Assembly: GCA_023974075.1 (NCBI GenBank)
Contig: CM043808.1
Span: 18,922,704 to 18,986,703, forward strand
Reading direction: 5' to 3'
DNA from: Chaenocephalus aceratus
Lineage: Eukaryota; Chordata; Actinopteri; Perciformes; Channichthyidae
DNA: 64,000 nucleotides
This document shows, piece after piece, positions 24,406-36,484 of the stretch; the first letter of the stretch is position 1, and each line of letters begins with the position of its first letter. The notes under the pieces were generated by a model. That model saw only the letters and a program-made list of their open reading frames with translations. It was not told where the DNA came from and ran no database searches. The position numbers were made by a program, and so were the translations under genes.

Positions 24406-26481
24406 ATTAGCATAAACCTCACAGAAGGCCATGTTGTCTTTACCTTCAGTGACAAGACGTGACACCTTTTTATATTATGTGTTTTTCAAACCAAAACACA
24501 CTAACAGAAACATCGTCTGCATTATTCATGTTCTGATTTACTCTAATTTGGAGGCTTAATGTCCCCGGCATGTCATTATTTTCGCAGCAGAAGGTGAAAG
24601 CAAGAAAATAAATTAGGTAAAAGAAAAACCAGTGAGGCTACGGCAGGATTAGGGTTTTATAATATTTCTTTAACTGCACAAGTACAATCCATATACTTCA
24701 GCAAACACTAACTAATTGTTCACCATAAAGAGGATGTTTCCCCCCTGTTGGTATTTCTCATATTTGTTATTTCGAGCCATGGTCACTTAGAAATGAAAGC
24801 TGATCAATAATGATACAGCTCATAATTGATTGCCTCATGAGGTTCCCATTTAGACACTTAGAGTTATTTTGCCGAGCTTCTACCCACACAACACAGCATA
24901 AGATACTGTAGCTACATTTTCAAAAACATCCTGTTCCACATGCTGCTGCAGCATCGACTTAAAATGTATCGATAATAAGTGGGAAATCCCAGAGGAAAGA
25001 TCAAAAGAAGTTGAGACAGGAGAGGATAGAGATCGGGTCATCACCTCCACATGGGCCGACAGAGGCTTTGTTCTTCATCTATTAAAATAGCTCTGTTGAA
25101 CTCAGGGTTGAGTGAAAGTGTGTTTGTGTGCTCTGCAGTGGTTAGAGGTTATGGTCTGTAAAAACAGGGTTTTGTGCATCAGTCGATTTCTGTTTCTAAA
25201 TCACTGCCTCTTCCATAGTTGGCATCAGATTGCGGGTGTATGTGTGTGCTTGTGTTTGACCTGCAGGACACCAGCTCAGACTGCTGTCTCCATGGCGAGG
25301 GCTGCTTCCTGTCATCGGAAGGCTGGAGCTTCCTGTGCTGAGGGCGCTGTTACTGTGGGTGTGTGTACTGTAGATTTCTCAAATTGGATACTTTTCAGCA
25401 TCGAGCAGAAGAGTAGGTCCGTACATTCATGTAAAAAGAACAAAAATACTATAACCATGTGCTGGTGATGGCGGTTTATTTAATGTAGCGACAACAAAAA
25501 AGGCCTGAAAGTACGTCTGTTTTACTCCTGACCCGAAAACCTTGCTGGCCTTTCTTATCCCATTGTTCAGATGGCAGCAGGTCCGGGATACATAAACAGC
25601 TTCCAGGAAACTGTTTCAATCCACAAGAAGTCCTGCACACTGTATGTCTCACCCTGTCATCTAGATTAGATTCCTTCTAGCACGAGACCAACAATATATT
25701 TCAACTGAATAAAGGCAGGTGGTTAATGTTTGGGGCGACGCTAAAGGTGGAGGGAGCCTCTCGAAATAGCAATGGCAGGGACAGAGCCATTGTCTGAACT
25801 GTTGCAGTGTCTGTTCTTTTCCTCCTGTAGACTACTCCTTCCCTGTCTGCCACACCCCCCTACTACACTGCCTGGACAGTAGACATACAGGCACCAGGAG
25901 GGAAACCATTCTGCTGCACGCTATTCTTTGAGGATGGCTATTGTAAAGCGTCAAAATTACAATAGGTGCTTTCAGACAAATACAAACTTTCAGACAAATA
26001 CAAACGAGTGTGCCGAATGTAAACCTTAGCATTTGTTATCGTATGTCAGTACAAATAGACATTTTAAACTTCAGCATTTCAGTTATCAATCAGTTATCAT
26101 CTTGTACTTTGTTACTGTGTAGATCATTTAGGCCAGCAGGTACAATTCATAGTAAACCTTTATTTGTACAAATCAATACAGACTATGACTACTTATTTCA
26201 GTTTAGTCATGTTCAGTCGCATAATGGGAAAGGCCAGTGCTGAGGACACAGTCTTAGGGCTTTTGTGACTATTTGAAATGCAGGTAATTTATGGTTGAAG
26301 ATTCCTGCTTAAGGGTTGCAGAGTTGAAAGAGTTGGTCATAATATTTCACTATCAAGTTTGCTATAATTTAATTCAGATTGCAAAGTAGACATACATTCC
26401 CTCCCATAATATCATATTTGGATTACACATAATGCTGAAATACTTAAGGAGTTTTCAAACACTAAGTGCTATGGTCTAATT
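24406..26481. other. Intergenic, no supported gene
   Basis: No exon can be supported. A 24-codon Cys-rich frame after a CTGCAG (25,267-25,341) was considered and rejected. Confidence 0.35.
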
Positions 26482-26908
26482 CTTTAAAGGGGGCCTATGA
26501 TGGTTTTTGGGGATAGTCTGCTAAGGCTAAAATCCTAAAGTTCCCTCTAGAGGGCGTTCATCTCCGCCTGAAACGCCTCCAATGTAGTCCTTTGTTTAGT
26601 GACATAGTGACATCACTACGTAACACTTGCGCTTATATCAGCTAGTCCTCCAACACATTGTACGTGATAGGCTAAGGGGCGGGACATCTCTAAGCGGTTG
26701 TTCAAAATGTACAACAGAGTCGGCCAGCTTACCAATGAGAGCAGACTGGGCTCTGGTTTTAGACAGAGGGTGAAAAGAGGTGCTGCAGACAGGCAGTATG
26801 AGAAATATAAAGAGCTTTATGAACATTTAAGCATGTAAACCTGTCATAGTAGAGGCAAAAAATACAAATATGAAACCTGAAAAGGACCAAAATGGGGCCA
26901 CTTTAAAG
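26482..26908. mobile_element. MITE with CTTTAAAG terminal inverted repeats
   Basis: The left end CTTTAAAGGGGGCCTATGATGG's inverted counterpart, with gaps, is found at the right end as CCAAAATGGGGCCACTTTAAAG. The ends include TTAA, so a TTAA or shorter target duplication is possible. The interior of about 380 bp has no transposase. Such 'TTTAAAGGGG' elements are frequent in fish genomes. Confidence 0.65.
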
Positions 26909-28260
<1,352 letters not shown>

Positions 28261-28890
28261 CTTGGTGTTAAGTAGATATTATAATGAAAAATTAAAGTAT
28301 AAAGCGCAATATCATTAAAGGAAATCACTCTCAAACAAGGCACCATTTATTAAAACAACTAACAGTGTTTTCAACAGGTTATAAATCATTAACTAATCCT
28401 TAATTAATTGAATATAAATATATATTGAATATATTATTATTATTGAATATAATTGAAAGACATTATGTGCTTGCTGCTGGAAACTTCTTGTTTTTCGTGT
28501 GCAATTTAGAGGTTGCTAATTAAAAAATGCACAGCAGAGCGACTGCCTCCACATGCCACAGCTAACGGCGCTAGCAGCTACTGTAACGTTGCTAACAGCG
28601 AGAAACAGTGCAAACATTGGCTACATTGCTGACAAAGCATCAAAGTTAACCTAAAGGGAAAATCAAAGGGTGGGTGTTGCGATTCTTTCAAAATAAGGTT
28701 GGTTGGGAATCATTTGCGAGACAGTAGGGTACACAAACAAGGACTTACATGCTCACCACGCTACAGTACATCAACAAATCACTGAGAAAACGGATTACAA
28801 CACACAGAAGGAGAGTGACATACTAGAGATAGACAATACTTTCCTTTATCTTCACAACAAATGTGGTAAACTTCGCTGCTATAGTAATTT
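28261..28890. other. Intergenic, possible older repeat
   Basis: This contains AT-rich runs and a GCTAACGGCGCTAGCAGC-like segment of the sort often seen at fish transposon ends. It has no recognised gene. Confidence 0.3.
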
Positions 28891-29350
28891 TCAACCCAGT
28901 CTCACGACATTTCATGTTATAGTGACGACATTTAATCTAATGATTCGTGTTCACCAACACGATTTTCCCATTTTTTACATGTCACACAGAACGATTTTAA
29001 AAGCAATGTATTTCTATTGGTAGTATGTTTCGTATTTAAAGTATTGTATTTAAAATATGTATTTTTTAAATCTTTTTTTCCTTCTAATTTGTTATTCTTT
29101 TCTAAATGACACACTGTTATTTACTCAACAATAACACACAATTATCCTTGTTTTTATTTATTTGTTTAATTCTATAATATCGGGCTTTTTTGCCGTCCGT
29201 CAGGAACTGAATTTCAAAATAAAGTCACCGGAAACAGACGTAGGCGATACACACCCACTGATTGAACTGATTATCCAAGATCCTCAGCTATGATTGAAGC
29301 TCGGTGATTGGATGTTTTAGCCGCAATGCACGTTGGGATATGGTGTTTAT
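28891..29350. mobile_element. Left arm of an inverted-repeat DNA element
   Basis: This begins CAACCCAGTCTCACGACATT. Bases 28,893-29,033 recur as a reverse complement at 35,938-36,075 (shared words include ATTCGTGTTCACCAACACG, AACGATTTTAAAAGCAATG and TTTCTATTGGTAGTATG). Further in, AAGATCCTCAGCTATGATTG and CGGTGATTGGATG resemble the inner arm of the long-TIR element at 60.26-60.35 kb, suggesting the same superfamily. Confidence 0.7.
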
Positions 29351-30157
29351 GCAATATGAAATCCGAAAACATAAAAAAAAGAAAAGAAATAATAATAATA
29401 CTTTATTCTGAGTGTACTTGCTTTTCTGTTTGAAAGTCATCACATAACGGCATTGTAATACACGGTTCGGTTACATTAAATATTACACATCTGCTGTACT
29501 TCTTTATTTATAGAGCCCTGATTAGAAGACCTTTGGACAAACTGGAAGAAATGCCGCCGAAACTGAATACGTGACGTGGATCATAAATATATCAGCAATT
29601 AAACAACATCTTCAATTTCTCTTCACACAATATATCTCCTTGCAGTATCAGTAGTAATTCGGCTGACTTTTATATTTGAAACTAAAGTAGAAGGTCAATG
29701 ATAGAAATATAGAATCAAAAATATCAAGAAGATACTGTAAGTAATCTCTACAATAAAACAGTTTAGTGCCGGATGTACAAAGATAAGAAAAAAGCTTTGG
29801 GGGTATCTACAGATACATATTAAGCCTGACAAAGTACTTAACGTCTAATATATTGCTTTCCTGCAATGTATGTTGAAGCACTTATTTTAACTGATATTAT
29901 ACATATTAACTATACTCTTATAAGATGTATGTAGATACTGTAGTATAAGAAATGTGTGTAATATGACAGTTTAATGGTGGAGGTATACACACATATTGAT
30001 AGATGTCTTGTAATGCACTGTTGAGGAACCTGCGACCAAAGTTTTTCATCATTGCATAACTACACCGTAGTTGTGTATATTATGTCAATAAACCTTAGAA
30101 AATCTTGAAATCTTGGGATGTGCAAAATAGCAATTATATACAGTCTTTAATTAACTA
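29351..30157. other. Interior of the inverted-repeat element, no gene
   Basis: AT-rich DNA with an (AATA)n run near 29.39 kb. There is no transposase-like frame. Confidence 0.35.
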
Positions 30158-30228
30158 CACTGAACAAAAATATAAATGCAACACTTTTGTTTTTGCTCCC
30201 ATTTTTCATGAGATGAACTCAAAGATCT
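30158..30228 (-). mobile_element. Tc1-like transposon, terminal piece 1 (split by L2)
   Basis: After a TA dinucleotide (30,156-30,157) comes CACTGAACAAAAATATAAATG, then CAACACTTTTGTTTTTGCTC and TGAACTCAAAGATCT. This is the long terminal repeat of a Tc1/mariner family common in fish. The element is interrupted exactly after AAAGATCT by the L2 LINE and resumes at 35,372. The transposase remnant is on the minus strand. Confidence 0.9.
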
Positions 30229-30453
30229 CATCTCCGGTATCCCGTGTGCCTGTTCTGTTGCTGATAGCTTATTAACTTAAACTTAATCGATCGTTTTAAA
30301 ACTCTTGATCACGGCAACTGCCTGACGTTGTAATCACACGTTACTACAGCTTAAGCACTCACAACTCTCCTTCTCTTAGCGACTGTAACTCCACAGTTGC
30401 CTACACTCTTTTCGGGTTTGCTAACGGTAGCTACTTTAGCTTGATAGCTAGCC

Positions 30454-31311
30454 ATGGCTCTTTCCCCACCCTCTGGTGCTATTTCCTGCTCTTCCTGTCT
30501 CATGTTTGGTTACTTCCCGGCCTCCCTTACTGGTAAGGATACATGTGTTAAATGTAGTATAGTTGTTAGGTTGGAGGCGGGAATCATAGCCATAGAAGCC
30601 CGGCTCCGCATCTTAGAAAGTAACTCAGCTAAAGTAAAGCCCATGTTAGCATGTGCGGACCGGCAAGAGGTAGCTCCTCTTAGCCGTCCCCCGGCAACTC
30701 CCGAGCAGCAGGGAGACTGGGTGACTGTTCAGAAGAGGCATAACACGAAACCCGCAGGTCCCCACCAACCCGTTCACGTATCTAACAGATATTCCCCACT
30801 CAGCGAGACACCCGCTGAGAAGCCAACTCTGGTTATTGGTAGCTCTATTATGAGACACGTGAATTTAGAGACCGAAGCCTCCACAGTCACATGCATTCCG
30901 GGGGCCAGAGCGGGCGACGTTGAGGCGCATCTTAAACTGCTGGCTAAAAATAAACACAAATACGGTAGGATTGTTATTCACGTCGGTGGTAATGATGTTC
31001 GTTTACGCCAATCAGAATGCACCAAACTTAATGTGGAGTCGGTGTGTAGTTATGCTAAAACAATGTCGGACACCGTAATCTTCTCTGGTCCCCTCCCCAA
31101 TCTGATCAATGATGACATGTATAGCCGCATGTCATCATTTCAGCGCTGGTTGTCTTGGTGGTGCCCAGCAAACAATGTGGGCTTCGTAAATAATTGGACA
31201 GCCTTCTGGGGAAAACCTGGTCTGATTAAGAGAGACGGCATTCACCCTACTTTGAAAGGTGCAGATCTCATTTCGGCAAACATTTCAGGGCTTTGTGGAC
31301 GTAATCCATGA
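30454..31311 (+). CDS. L2 LINE ORF1: zinc-ribbon plus SGNH-esterase-like protein
   Basis: A 285-residue frame. Residues 12-34 show two CXXC pairs (C12, C15, C31, C34), a zinc-ribbon-like finger; residues 36-55 could form a short helix or coiled coil. From about residue 125 there are blocks of the SGNH/GDSL hydrolase fold: VIGSSIMRH (Ser block), IHVGGNDVR (Gly-Asn block) and RDGIHPT (Asp-His block). Esterase-type ORF1 proteins are known from CR1/L2 LINEs and are thought to bind RNA and/or lipids in the element particle. The frame starts at a good ATG (AGCCATGG) and ends in TGA, with ORF2 continuing in the same frame. Confidence 0.88.
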   Translation: MALSPPSGAISCSSCLMFGYFPASLTGKDTCVKCSIVVRLEAGIIAIEARLRILESNSAKVKPMLACADRQEVAPLSRPPATPEQQGDWVTVQKRHNTKPAGPHQPVHVSNRYSPLSETPAEKPTLVIGSSIMRHVNLETEASTVTCIPGARAGDVEAHLKLLAKNKHKYGRIVIHVGGNDVRLRQSECTKLNVESVCSYAKTMSDTVIFSGPLPNLINDDMYSRMSSFQRWLSWWCPANNVGFVNNWTAFWGKPGLIKRDGIHPTLKGADLISANISGLCGRNP

Positions 31312-31425
31312 CAAACTGGAGTTGAGACCAGGAGGCAGAGTCGCAGTCTTACACGCTTCTCTGCGCTCTCTCCTAGGCAGTCACCCATAGGAATCCCGAA
31401 CCCAATAAAATACCCAATATTAGCG

Positions 31426-34400
31426 GTGTGTGTGTCTGCCCAAGGACAATTTAAGGTAAAACCTAATAGAGGTGTCATACATAATAACCTAATAAAAGTA
31501 AATGTAACAACTACTACAGTGCAACAAAACAGGAAGATTAAATGTGGTCTCTTAAACATAAGATCTCTAGCATCTAAAGCAATATTGGTAAATGATTTAA
31601 TATCAGATTATAATATTGATATATGCTGTCTCACTGAAACTTGGTTGAGACATGAAGAATATGTCAGCATAAATGAGGCCACTCCACCCAGCCATGTCAA
31701 CACTCATATTGCTCGAGGCACGGGCCGAGGAGGTGGAGTTGCAGCAATCTTTGACTCAAGTTTACTTATCAATACTAAACCAAAATGTAATTATACCTCT
31801 TTTGAAAGCCTCGTTTTTAGTCTTATGCATCCGACCTGGAAAACTTTGCAGCCAATCTTATTTGTTACAGTGTATCGTGCACCAGGTCCTTATTCAGAAT
31901 TCTTATCAGAATTCTCTGAGTTTTTATCAACGTTGGTTCTTAAAACAGACAAAGTAATTATCGTAGGTGACTTTAATATTCATGTTGACGATGATAAGAA
32001 TAGCCTTACTGTTGCATTTAACTCTATATTAGATTCTGTTGGTTTCTGTCAGAGTGTAAATACACCAACCCACTGTTATAATCACACTCTCGACCTTGTT
32101 CTGACTTATGGTATTGAAATTGAGCAACTATTAGTCGAACCGCATAATCCTGCTTTATCCGACCATTTCTTAGTAACTTTTGAAGTACTGTTACTAGACT
32201 ACAAAGCATTAGTCAAAAGCTCTTGCAGCAGAAACCTATCTGTTAGTGCTATAGCCACATTTAAGGAAGAGATTCCACCAATACTTAACTCGATAGCATG
32301 TCTGCATGTAGGGGAGGAAATTTATACAAAATGTACACCACCCCAAATTGATCATGTTGTTGATAGTGCTATAGATGCGCTGCGAATAAAATTAGACTCT
32401 GTTGCTCCTTTGAAAAAGAAGAAAATAAAACAACATAGATTAGCTCCATGGCATAATGCCGAAACCCGCAAAATAAAGCAAAAGTCTAGACAACTTGAAA
32501 GGATATGGCGTTCCACTAAACTTGAAGAATCTCGTTTAATTTGGCATATTACTCTCAATGAATATAAGAAAGCACTGCGTAAAGCGAGAGCAGCATACTA
32601 CTCTTCATTAATAGATGAGAATAAGAATAATGCAAGATTTCTTTTCAGCACTGTAGCCAGGCTGACAGAGAGCCACAGCTCCATTGAGCCTTCTATTCCC
32701 ATAGCACTCAGTAGTAATGATTTTATGTGCTTTTTTAACGATAAAATTGTTACTCTTAGAAACAAAATTAATGACCTCTTGCCTTCGACCAGTATAGTGT
32801 TATCAAAAGCTCCCGGAAACGTAAGTTCTAATATTACACTAGATAGTAAACTAGAATGCTTTTCAGCCATTAACCTTGAACAATTACATTCAATGATTCT
32901 CTCTTCTAAACCATCAACGTGCATGTTAGACCCAATTCCAACTAAGCTGTTGAAGGAAGTTTTTCCATTAATTAGCACTTCTTTATTAAATATTATGAAT
33001 ATGTCTTTATTATCAGGCTATGTTCCACAATCATTCAAAGTAGCAGTGATAAAACCGCTTCTTAAAAAGCACAACCTCGATCCAGAGGTTTTAGCCAACT
33101 ATAGACCTATTTCTAATCTTCCGTTCCTCTCAAAGATTCTTGAGAAAGCGGTCGCAAAACAGCTGTGTGATTACTTAAAAAACAATGATTTATTTGAAGA
33201 TTTTCAGTCTGGCTTTAGAACACATCATAGCACAGAGACAGCTCTGGTTAAAGTCACAAATGATATTCTAATAGCCTCAGACAAGGGACTTGTCTCTATT
33301 CTTGTTTTGCTCGATCTCAGTGCTGCATTTGATACTATCGACCATGATATCCTATTGCAAAGACTAGAGCACTTGGTTGGTATACAGGGAACTGCTTTAG
33401 GCTGGTTTAGGTCCTATCTATCTGAACGCTCTCAGTTTGTACGTGTTAACGATGAATCTTCCACGCAAACCAAAGTTAGCCATGGAGTGCCACAGGGCTC
33501 AGTGCTCGGACCTATTTTGTTCACATTATATATGCTTCCGTTAGGCAATATTATAAGGAATCATTCTGTAAACTTTCATTGTTATGCGGATGATACTCAA
33601 CTATATTTATCAATCAAGCCTGATGAAATTAATCATCTAAATAAAATTCAAGACTGCCTTAAGGACTTAAAAACGTGGATGACCTTAAACTTTTTGATGT
33701 TAAACACGACCAAAACTGAAGTTATTGTACTTGGCCCGAAGAATCTACGAAACAAACTATCTAAAGATATACTAACTATGGATGGCATTAATTTGGCCTC
33801 CAGTGAGACTGTAAGGAATCTTGGTGTTATATTTGATCAGGATTTATCCTTTAACGCCCACATAAAATCAATTTCAAGGACCGCCTACTTCCATCTACGT
33901 AACATTGTAAAAATCAGGCATATCTTGCCTCAAAACGATGCAGAGAAACTAGTCCATGCATTTGTTACTTCTAGGCTGGATTATTGTAACTCTTTATTAT
34001 CAGGGAGTACCAAGAAGTCAATCAAGTCGCTTCAGCTGATTCAAAATGCTGCGGCTCGTGTACTAACCAGAGTTAGGAAAAGGGACCACATTACTCCTGT
34101 TCTGGCTGCCTTACACTGGCTCCCTATAGAACACAGGATAGAATTTAAAATTCTTCTTCTCGCCTACAAAGCCCTTAATGGGCAGGCGCCATCTTACCTT
34201 AAAGAACTCATTATACCCTACTGTCCTACTAGGGCATTGCGTTCCAAGAATGCACGGTTGTTGGTTGTTCCTAGAATCTCTAAAAGTACAATGGGAGCCA
34301 GAGCCTTTTCTTATCATTTGTGGAATCAGCTTCCAGTTTGTGTTCGGGCGGCAGACACCCTATCCGTTTTTAAGAGTGCGCTTAAGACCTTCCTTTTTGA

Positions 34401-34509
34401 TAAAGCTTATCAATCAATCAATCAATCAATGTTTATTTATATAGCCCAATATCACAAATGTTACATTTGTCTCAGTGGTCTTCACAGTGTGTACAGAATA
34501 TCAGTATGA
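31426..34509 (+). CDS. L2 LINE ORF2: endonuclease and reverse transcriptase polyprotein
   Basis: A continuous frame of more than 1000 codons, open from just after the ORF1 stop at 31,311. The endonuclease, about 31.54-32.19 kb, shows LLNIRSL, LTETWL, VYRAPGP, VGDFNIH and SDHFLV. The reverse transcriptase, about 33.05-33.65 kb, shows [59 protein letters not shown] and YADD at 33,583-33,594. The C-terminal region runs to FLFDKAY (34,410). The native ending was probably one more Ser codon and TAG, now displaced by the antisense insertion, so about 32 foreign residues are appended. No ATG occurs in frame before the endonuclease core. The protein would nick DNA and copy the LINE RNA in place. Confidence 0.92.
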   Translation: MCVSAQGQFKVKPNRGVIHNNLIKVNVTTTTVQQNRKIKCGLLNIRSLASKAILVNDLISDYNIDICCLTETWLRHEEYVSINEATPPSHVNTHIARGTGRGGGVAAIFDSSLLINTKPKCNYTSFESLVFSLMHPTWKTLQPILFVTVYRAPGPYSEFLSEFSEFLSTLVLKTDKVIIVGDFNIHVDDDKNSLTVAFNSILDSVGFCQSVNTPTHCYNHTLDLVLTYGIEIEQLLVEPHNPALSDHFLVTFEVLLLDYKALVKSSCSRNLSVSAIATFKEEIPPILNSIACLHVGEEIYTKCTPPQIDHVVDSAIDALRIKLDSVAPLKKKKIKQHRLAPWHNAETRKIKQKSRQLERIWRSTKLEESRLIWHITLNEYKKALRKARAAYYSSLIDENKNNARFLFSTVARLTESHSSIEPSIPIALSSNDFMCFFNDKIVTLRNKINDLLPSTSIVLSKAPGNVSSNITLDSKLECFSAINLEQLHSMILSSKPSTCMLDPIPTKLLKEVFPLISTSLLNIMNMSLLSGYVPQSFKVAVIKPLLKKHNLDPEVLANYRPISNLPFLSKILEKAVAKQLCDYLKNNDLFEDFQSGFRTHHSTETALVKVTNDILIASDKGLVSILVLLDLSAAFDTIDHDILLQRLEHLVGIQGTALGWFRSYLSERSQFVRVNDESSTQTKVSHGVPQGSVLGPILFTLYMLPLGNIIRNHSVNFHCYADDTQLYLSIKPDEINHLNKIQDCLKDLKTWMTLNFLMLNTTKTEVIVLGPKNLRNKLSKDILTMDGINLASSETVRNLGVIFDQDLSFNAHIKSISRTAYFHLRNIVKIRHILPQNDAEKLVHAFVTSRLDYCNSLLSGSTKKSIKSLQLIQNAAARVLTRVRKRDHITPVLAALHWLPIEHRIEFKILLLAYKALNGQAPSYLKELIIPYCPTRALRSKNARLLVVPRISKSTMGARAFSYHLWNQLPVCVRAADTLSVFKSALKTFLFDKAYQSINQSMFIYIAQYHKCYICLSGLHSVYRISV

Positions 34510-34758
34510 CAATACGACACCCTCTGTCCTTAGACCCTCACATCGTACAAGGAAAAACTTCCAAAGAAAACCCAGTTTAAAGGGAAAAATGGGAGAAACC
34601 TCAGGGAGAGCAACAGAGGAGGGATCCCTCTCCCAGGACGGACAGACGTGCAATAGATGCCGTGTGTAAATTGAAAAGATAATACATTTGCAACATAGGT
34701 AGTCCAGATGTTTGGGAATGCATGTGTGTATAATAGGAAGATGAATCCACGAGGATAT
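34411..34758 (-). mobile_element. Antisense L2 3'-end copy nested in the L2 LINE
   Basis: Starts with (CAAT)n, the reverse of the L2 tail, and runs backwards through the L2 3' UTR to the GAGGATAT at 34,751-34,758. It is the near-exact reverse complement of 35,020-35,371: both strands even encode the same incidental 64-residue frame. It sits between the last Tyr codon of ORF2 and its expected stop. At most 2-4 bp of target duplication can be read. Confidence 0.9.
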
Positions 34759-35371
34759 AGTTAGGGCTGATTAGATTCAGCCCTTAGTTTTGCTGATATA
34801 GGCTTAGTTTGTCGGGGGACATCTTACTTCTTCCTTCTCTCTGTCTATACCCGTGTACTCTCATGTTCCGATTAACCCAGCTTCCCCAAATGTCTTTCTT
34901 TTTGGGCTATATATACGCTGGGATCCGGAGTCATGGATGATCCTGCGGTCCTGTGTCCTGGATCGCGAGCGCTGGATCTTGAGTCGTGGCTGTGGTCCTG
35001 GATCATAGGTCCTGGATGAATATCCTCGTGGATTCATCTTCCTATTATACACACATGCATTTCCAAACATTTGTACTACCTATGTTGCAAATGTATTATC
35101 TTTTCAATTTACACACGGCATCTATTGCACGTCTGTCCGTCCTGGGAGAGGGATCCCTCCTCTGTTGCTCTCCCTGAGGTTTCTCCCATTTTTCCCTTTA
35201 AACTGGGTTTTCTTTGGAAGTTTTTCCTTGTACGATGTGAGGGTCTAAGGACAGAGGGTGTCGTATTGTCATACTGATATTCTGTACACACTGTGAAGAC
35301 CACTGAGACAAATGTAACATTTGTGATATTGGGCTATATAAATAAACATTGATTGATTGATTGATTGATTG
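34759..35371 (+). mobile_element. L2 LINE 3' UTR and (TGATTGAT)n tail
   Basis: AGTTAGGGCTGATTAGATTC resumes the host L2 after the antisense insertion. It passes through a G/C-richer segment, then TCCTTGTACGATGTGAGGG and GATATTGGGCTATATAAAT, and ends in AATAAACATTGATTGATTG repeats. Confidence 0.88.
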
Positions 35372-35786
35372 AAAGATCTAAAACATTTTCTCTTTACACA
35401 AAATAACCATTTCTCTCAAATATTGTTCACAAATCTGAAAAAATCTGTGATAGTGAGCACTTCTCCTTTGCCGAGATAATCCATCCCACCTCACAGGTGT
35501 GGCAAATCAAGATGCTGATTATACAGCATGATTATTGCACAGGTGTGCCTTAGGCTGGCCACAATAAAAGGCCACTCTGAAACGTGCAGTTTTGCTTTAT
35601 TGGGGGGGTCCGAAAACCAGTCAGTATCTGGTGTGAGGGGTAGGGGTAGGGTTAGGGTTAGGGTAATGTTGTGAATCGAGTGGCCTGTGTTCGTCGTCCA
35701 TAACATACGCCTGCCCATACCATAACCCCACCACCACCATGGGCCACTCGATTCACAACATTACCCTAACCCTAACCCTACCCCTA
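35372..35786 (-). mobile_element. Tc1-like transposon, piece 2 with transposase scrap
   Basis: Resumes the Tc1-like terminal region after the L2 (CTCAAATATTGTTCACAAA, CACAGGTGTGCCTTAGGC, GGTCCGAAAACCAGTCAG). A rearranged piece follows in which the minus strand at about 35,686-35,770 reads RVAHGGGGVMVWAGVCYG, the transposase motif of Tc1/mariner. Most of the transposase and the second terminal repeat are lost, so it is dead. Confidence 0.85.
35641..35786. repeat. Perfect 45-bp hairpin with telomere-like repeats in its stem
   Basis: Arms 35,641-35,685 and 35,742-35,786 are perfect reverse complements with a 56-bp loop. The stem holds TAGGGGTAGGGTTAGGGTTA in the left arm and the CCCTAA complement in the right, next to a scrap of Tc1 transposase. 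The upstream G-runs (from 35,637) could form a G-quadruplex. Confidence 0.92.
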
Positions 35787-35937
35787 ATCCTTTTTTCTTC
35801 TGTGACTTCAAATTTGATTCACAGATGCGTGGATATTTTATACAAGTGTAAGTGTATGCACACAAGCTAAAAACAAAATTCTGCAATTGCTCACATCAGG
35901 TTTTACAAGCTCTCGCATTTTGCACCATATCTACCTT

Positions 35938-36075
35938 CATACGAAACATACTACCAATAGAAATACATTGCTTTTAAAATCGTTCGGTGTGACACGAAAA
36001 AAAAGAGGAAAATCGTGTTGGTGAACACGAATCAATAGATTAAATGTAATGACTATAACATGAAATGCCGTTTGT
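35938..36075. mobile_element. Right arm of the inverted-repeat DNA element
   Basis: Reverse complement of 28,893-29,033, from CATACGAAACATACTACCAA to ATAACATGAAATG. The outermost 20 bp seen on the left are not preserved here, so the true right end or target duplication cannot be defined. Confidence 0.75.
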
Positions 36076-36404
36076 ACTGCAGCACTGTGACACTCCTGAG
36101 CTGCTTCACAATTGACCTTCATCCTTTCACTCCACAGACAAATCAAACCTGCTCCCATGATGCAACCCTGACGGTAGTGATGTAATGTCAGCGTAACTGC
36201 AGCGATAGCCTTTGGCATTGGTGTTCCTTTCACAACAAAGAAGAACACCAAACTGTGATGTTAATATTCACTGACAGAGAGACAGAGCAGACTCACAACA
36301 TGATTGAGTTTAATTCCTATGCAACCATGTTTTTGGTGTGGAGTGTTTTCGGAAGAGAGATTAAAATAAGAGTTTTTACAACTTATTAAGGAGAAAATAA
36401 TGCA
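36076..36404. other. Intergenic, no gene seen
   Basis: Nothing recognised. Confidence 0.35.
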
Positions 36405-36432
36405 CGCGCACACACACACACACACGCACGCA

Positions 36433-36480
<48 letters not shown>
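36405..36480. repeat. (CA)n/(CGCA)n compound microsatellite
   Basis: CA units flank a run of GCAC tetramers. Confidence 0.97.

Positions 36481-36484
<4 letters not shown>

Larger units (their letters stand above)
30229..35371 (+). mobile_element. Near full-length L2-clade LINE with target site duplication
   Basis: A 5.1-kb insertion flanked by the perfect 8-bp duplication AAAGATCT (30,221-30,228 and 35,372-35,379). It has a 5' UTR, ORF1 (30,454-31,311), an uninterrupted endonuclease/reverse transcriptase ORF2, a 3' UTR and a (TGATTGAT)n tail, the usual L2 end. It is interrupted at 34,411-34,758 by an antisense copy of an L2 3' end. Open frames and short clean duplications indicate a fairly recent insertion. 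Confidence 0.93.

Noticed and set aside
25267..25341. A 24-codon Cys-rich frame (DTSSDCCLHGEGC and on) directly after CTGCAG, looking like a terminal exon
   Set aside because: No partner exons, no polyadenylation context and no recognised family; a CAG followed by a short open frame is expected by chance.
30646..30959. Minus-strand frames overlapping L2 ORF1
   Set aside because: Shadows of the clearly coding + strand frame with SGNH and zinc-ribbon motifs.
35641..35786. True telomere or chromosome-fusion site
   Set aside because: Only about four repeat units per arm, and both arms share Tc1 transposase bases, so a repair or mobile-element origin is simpler.
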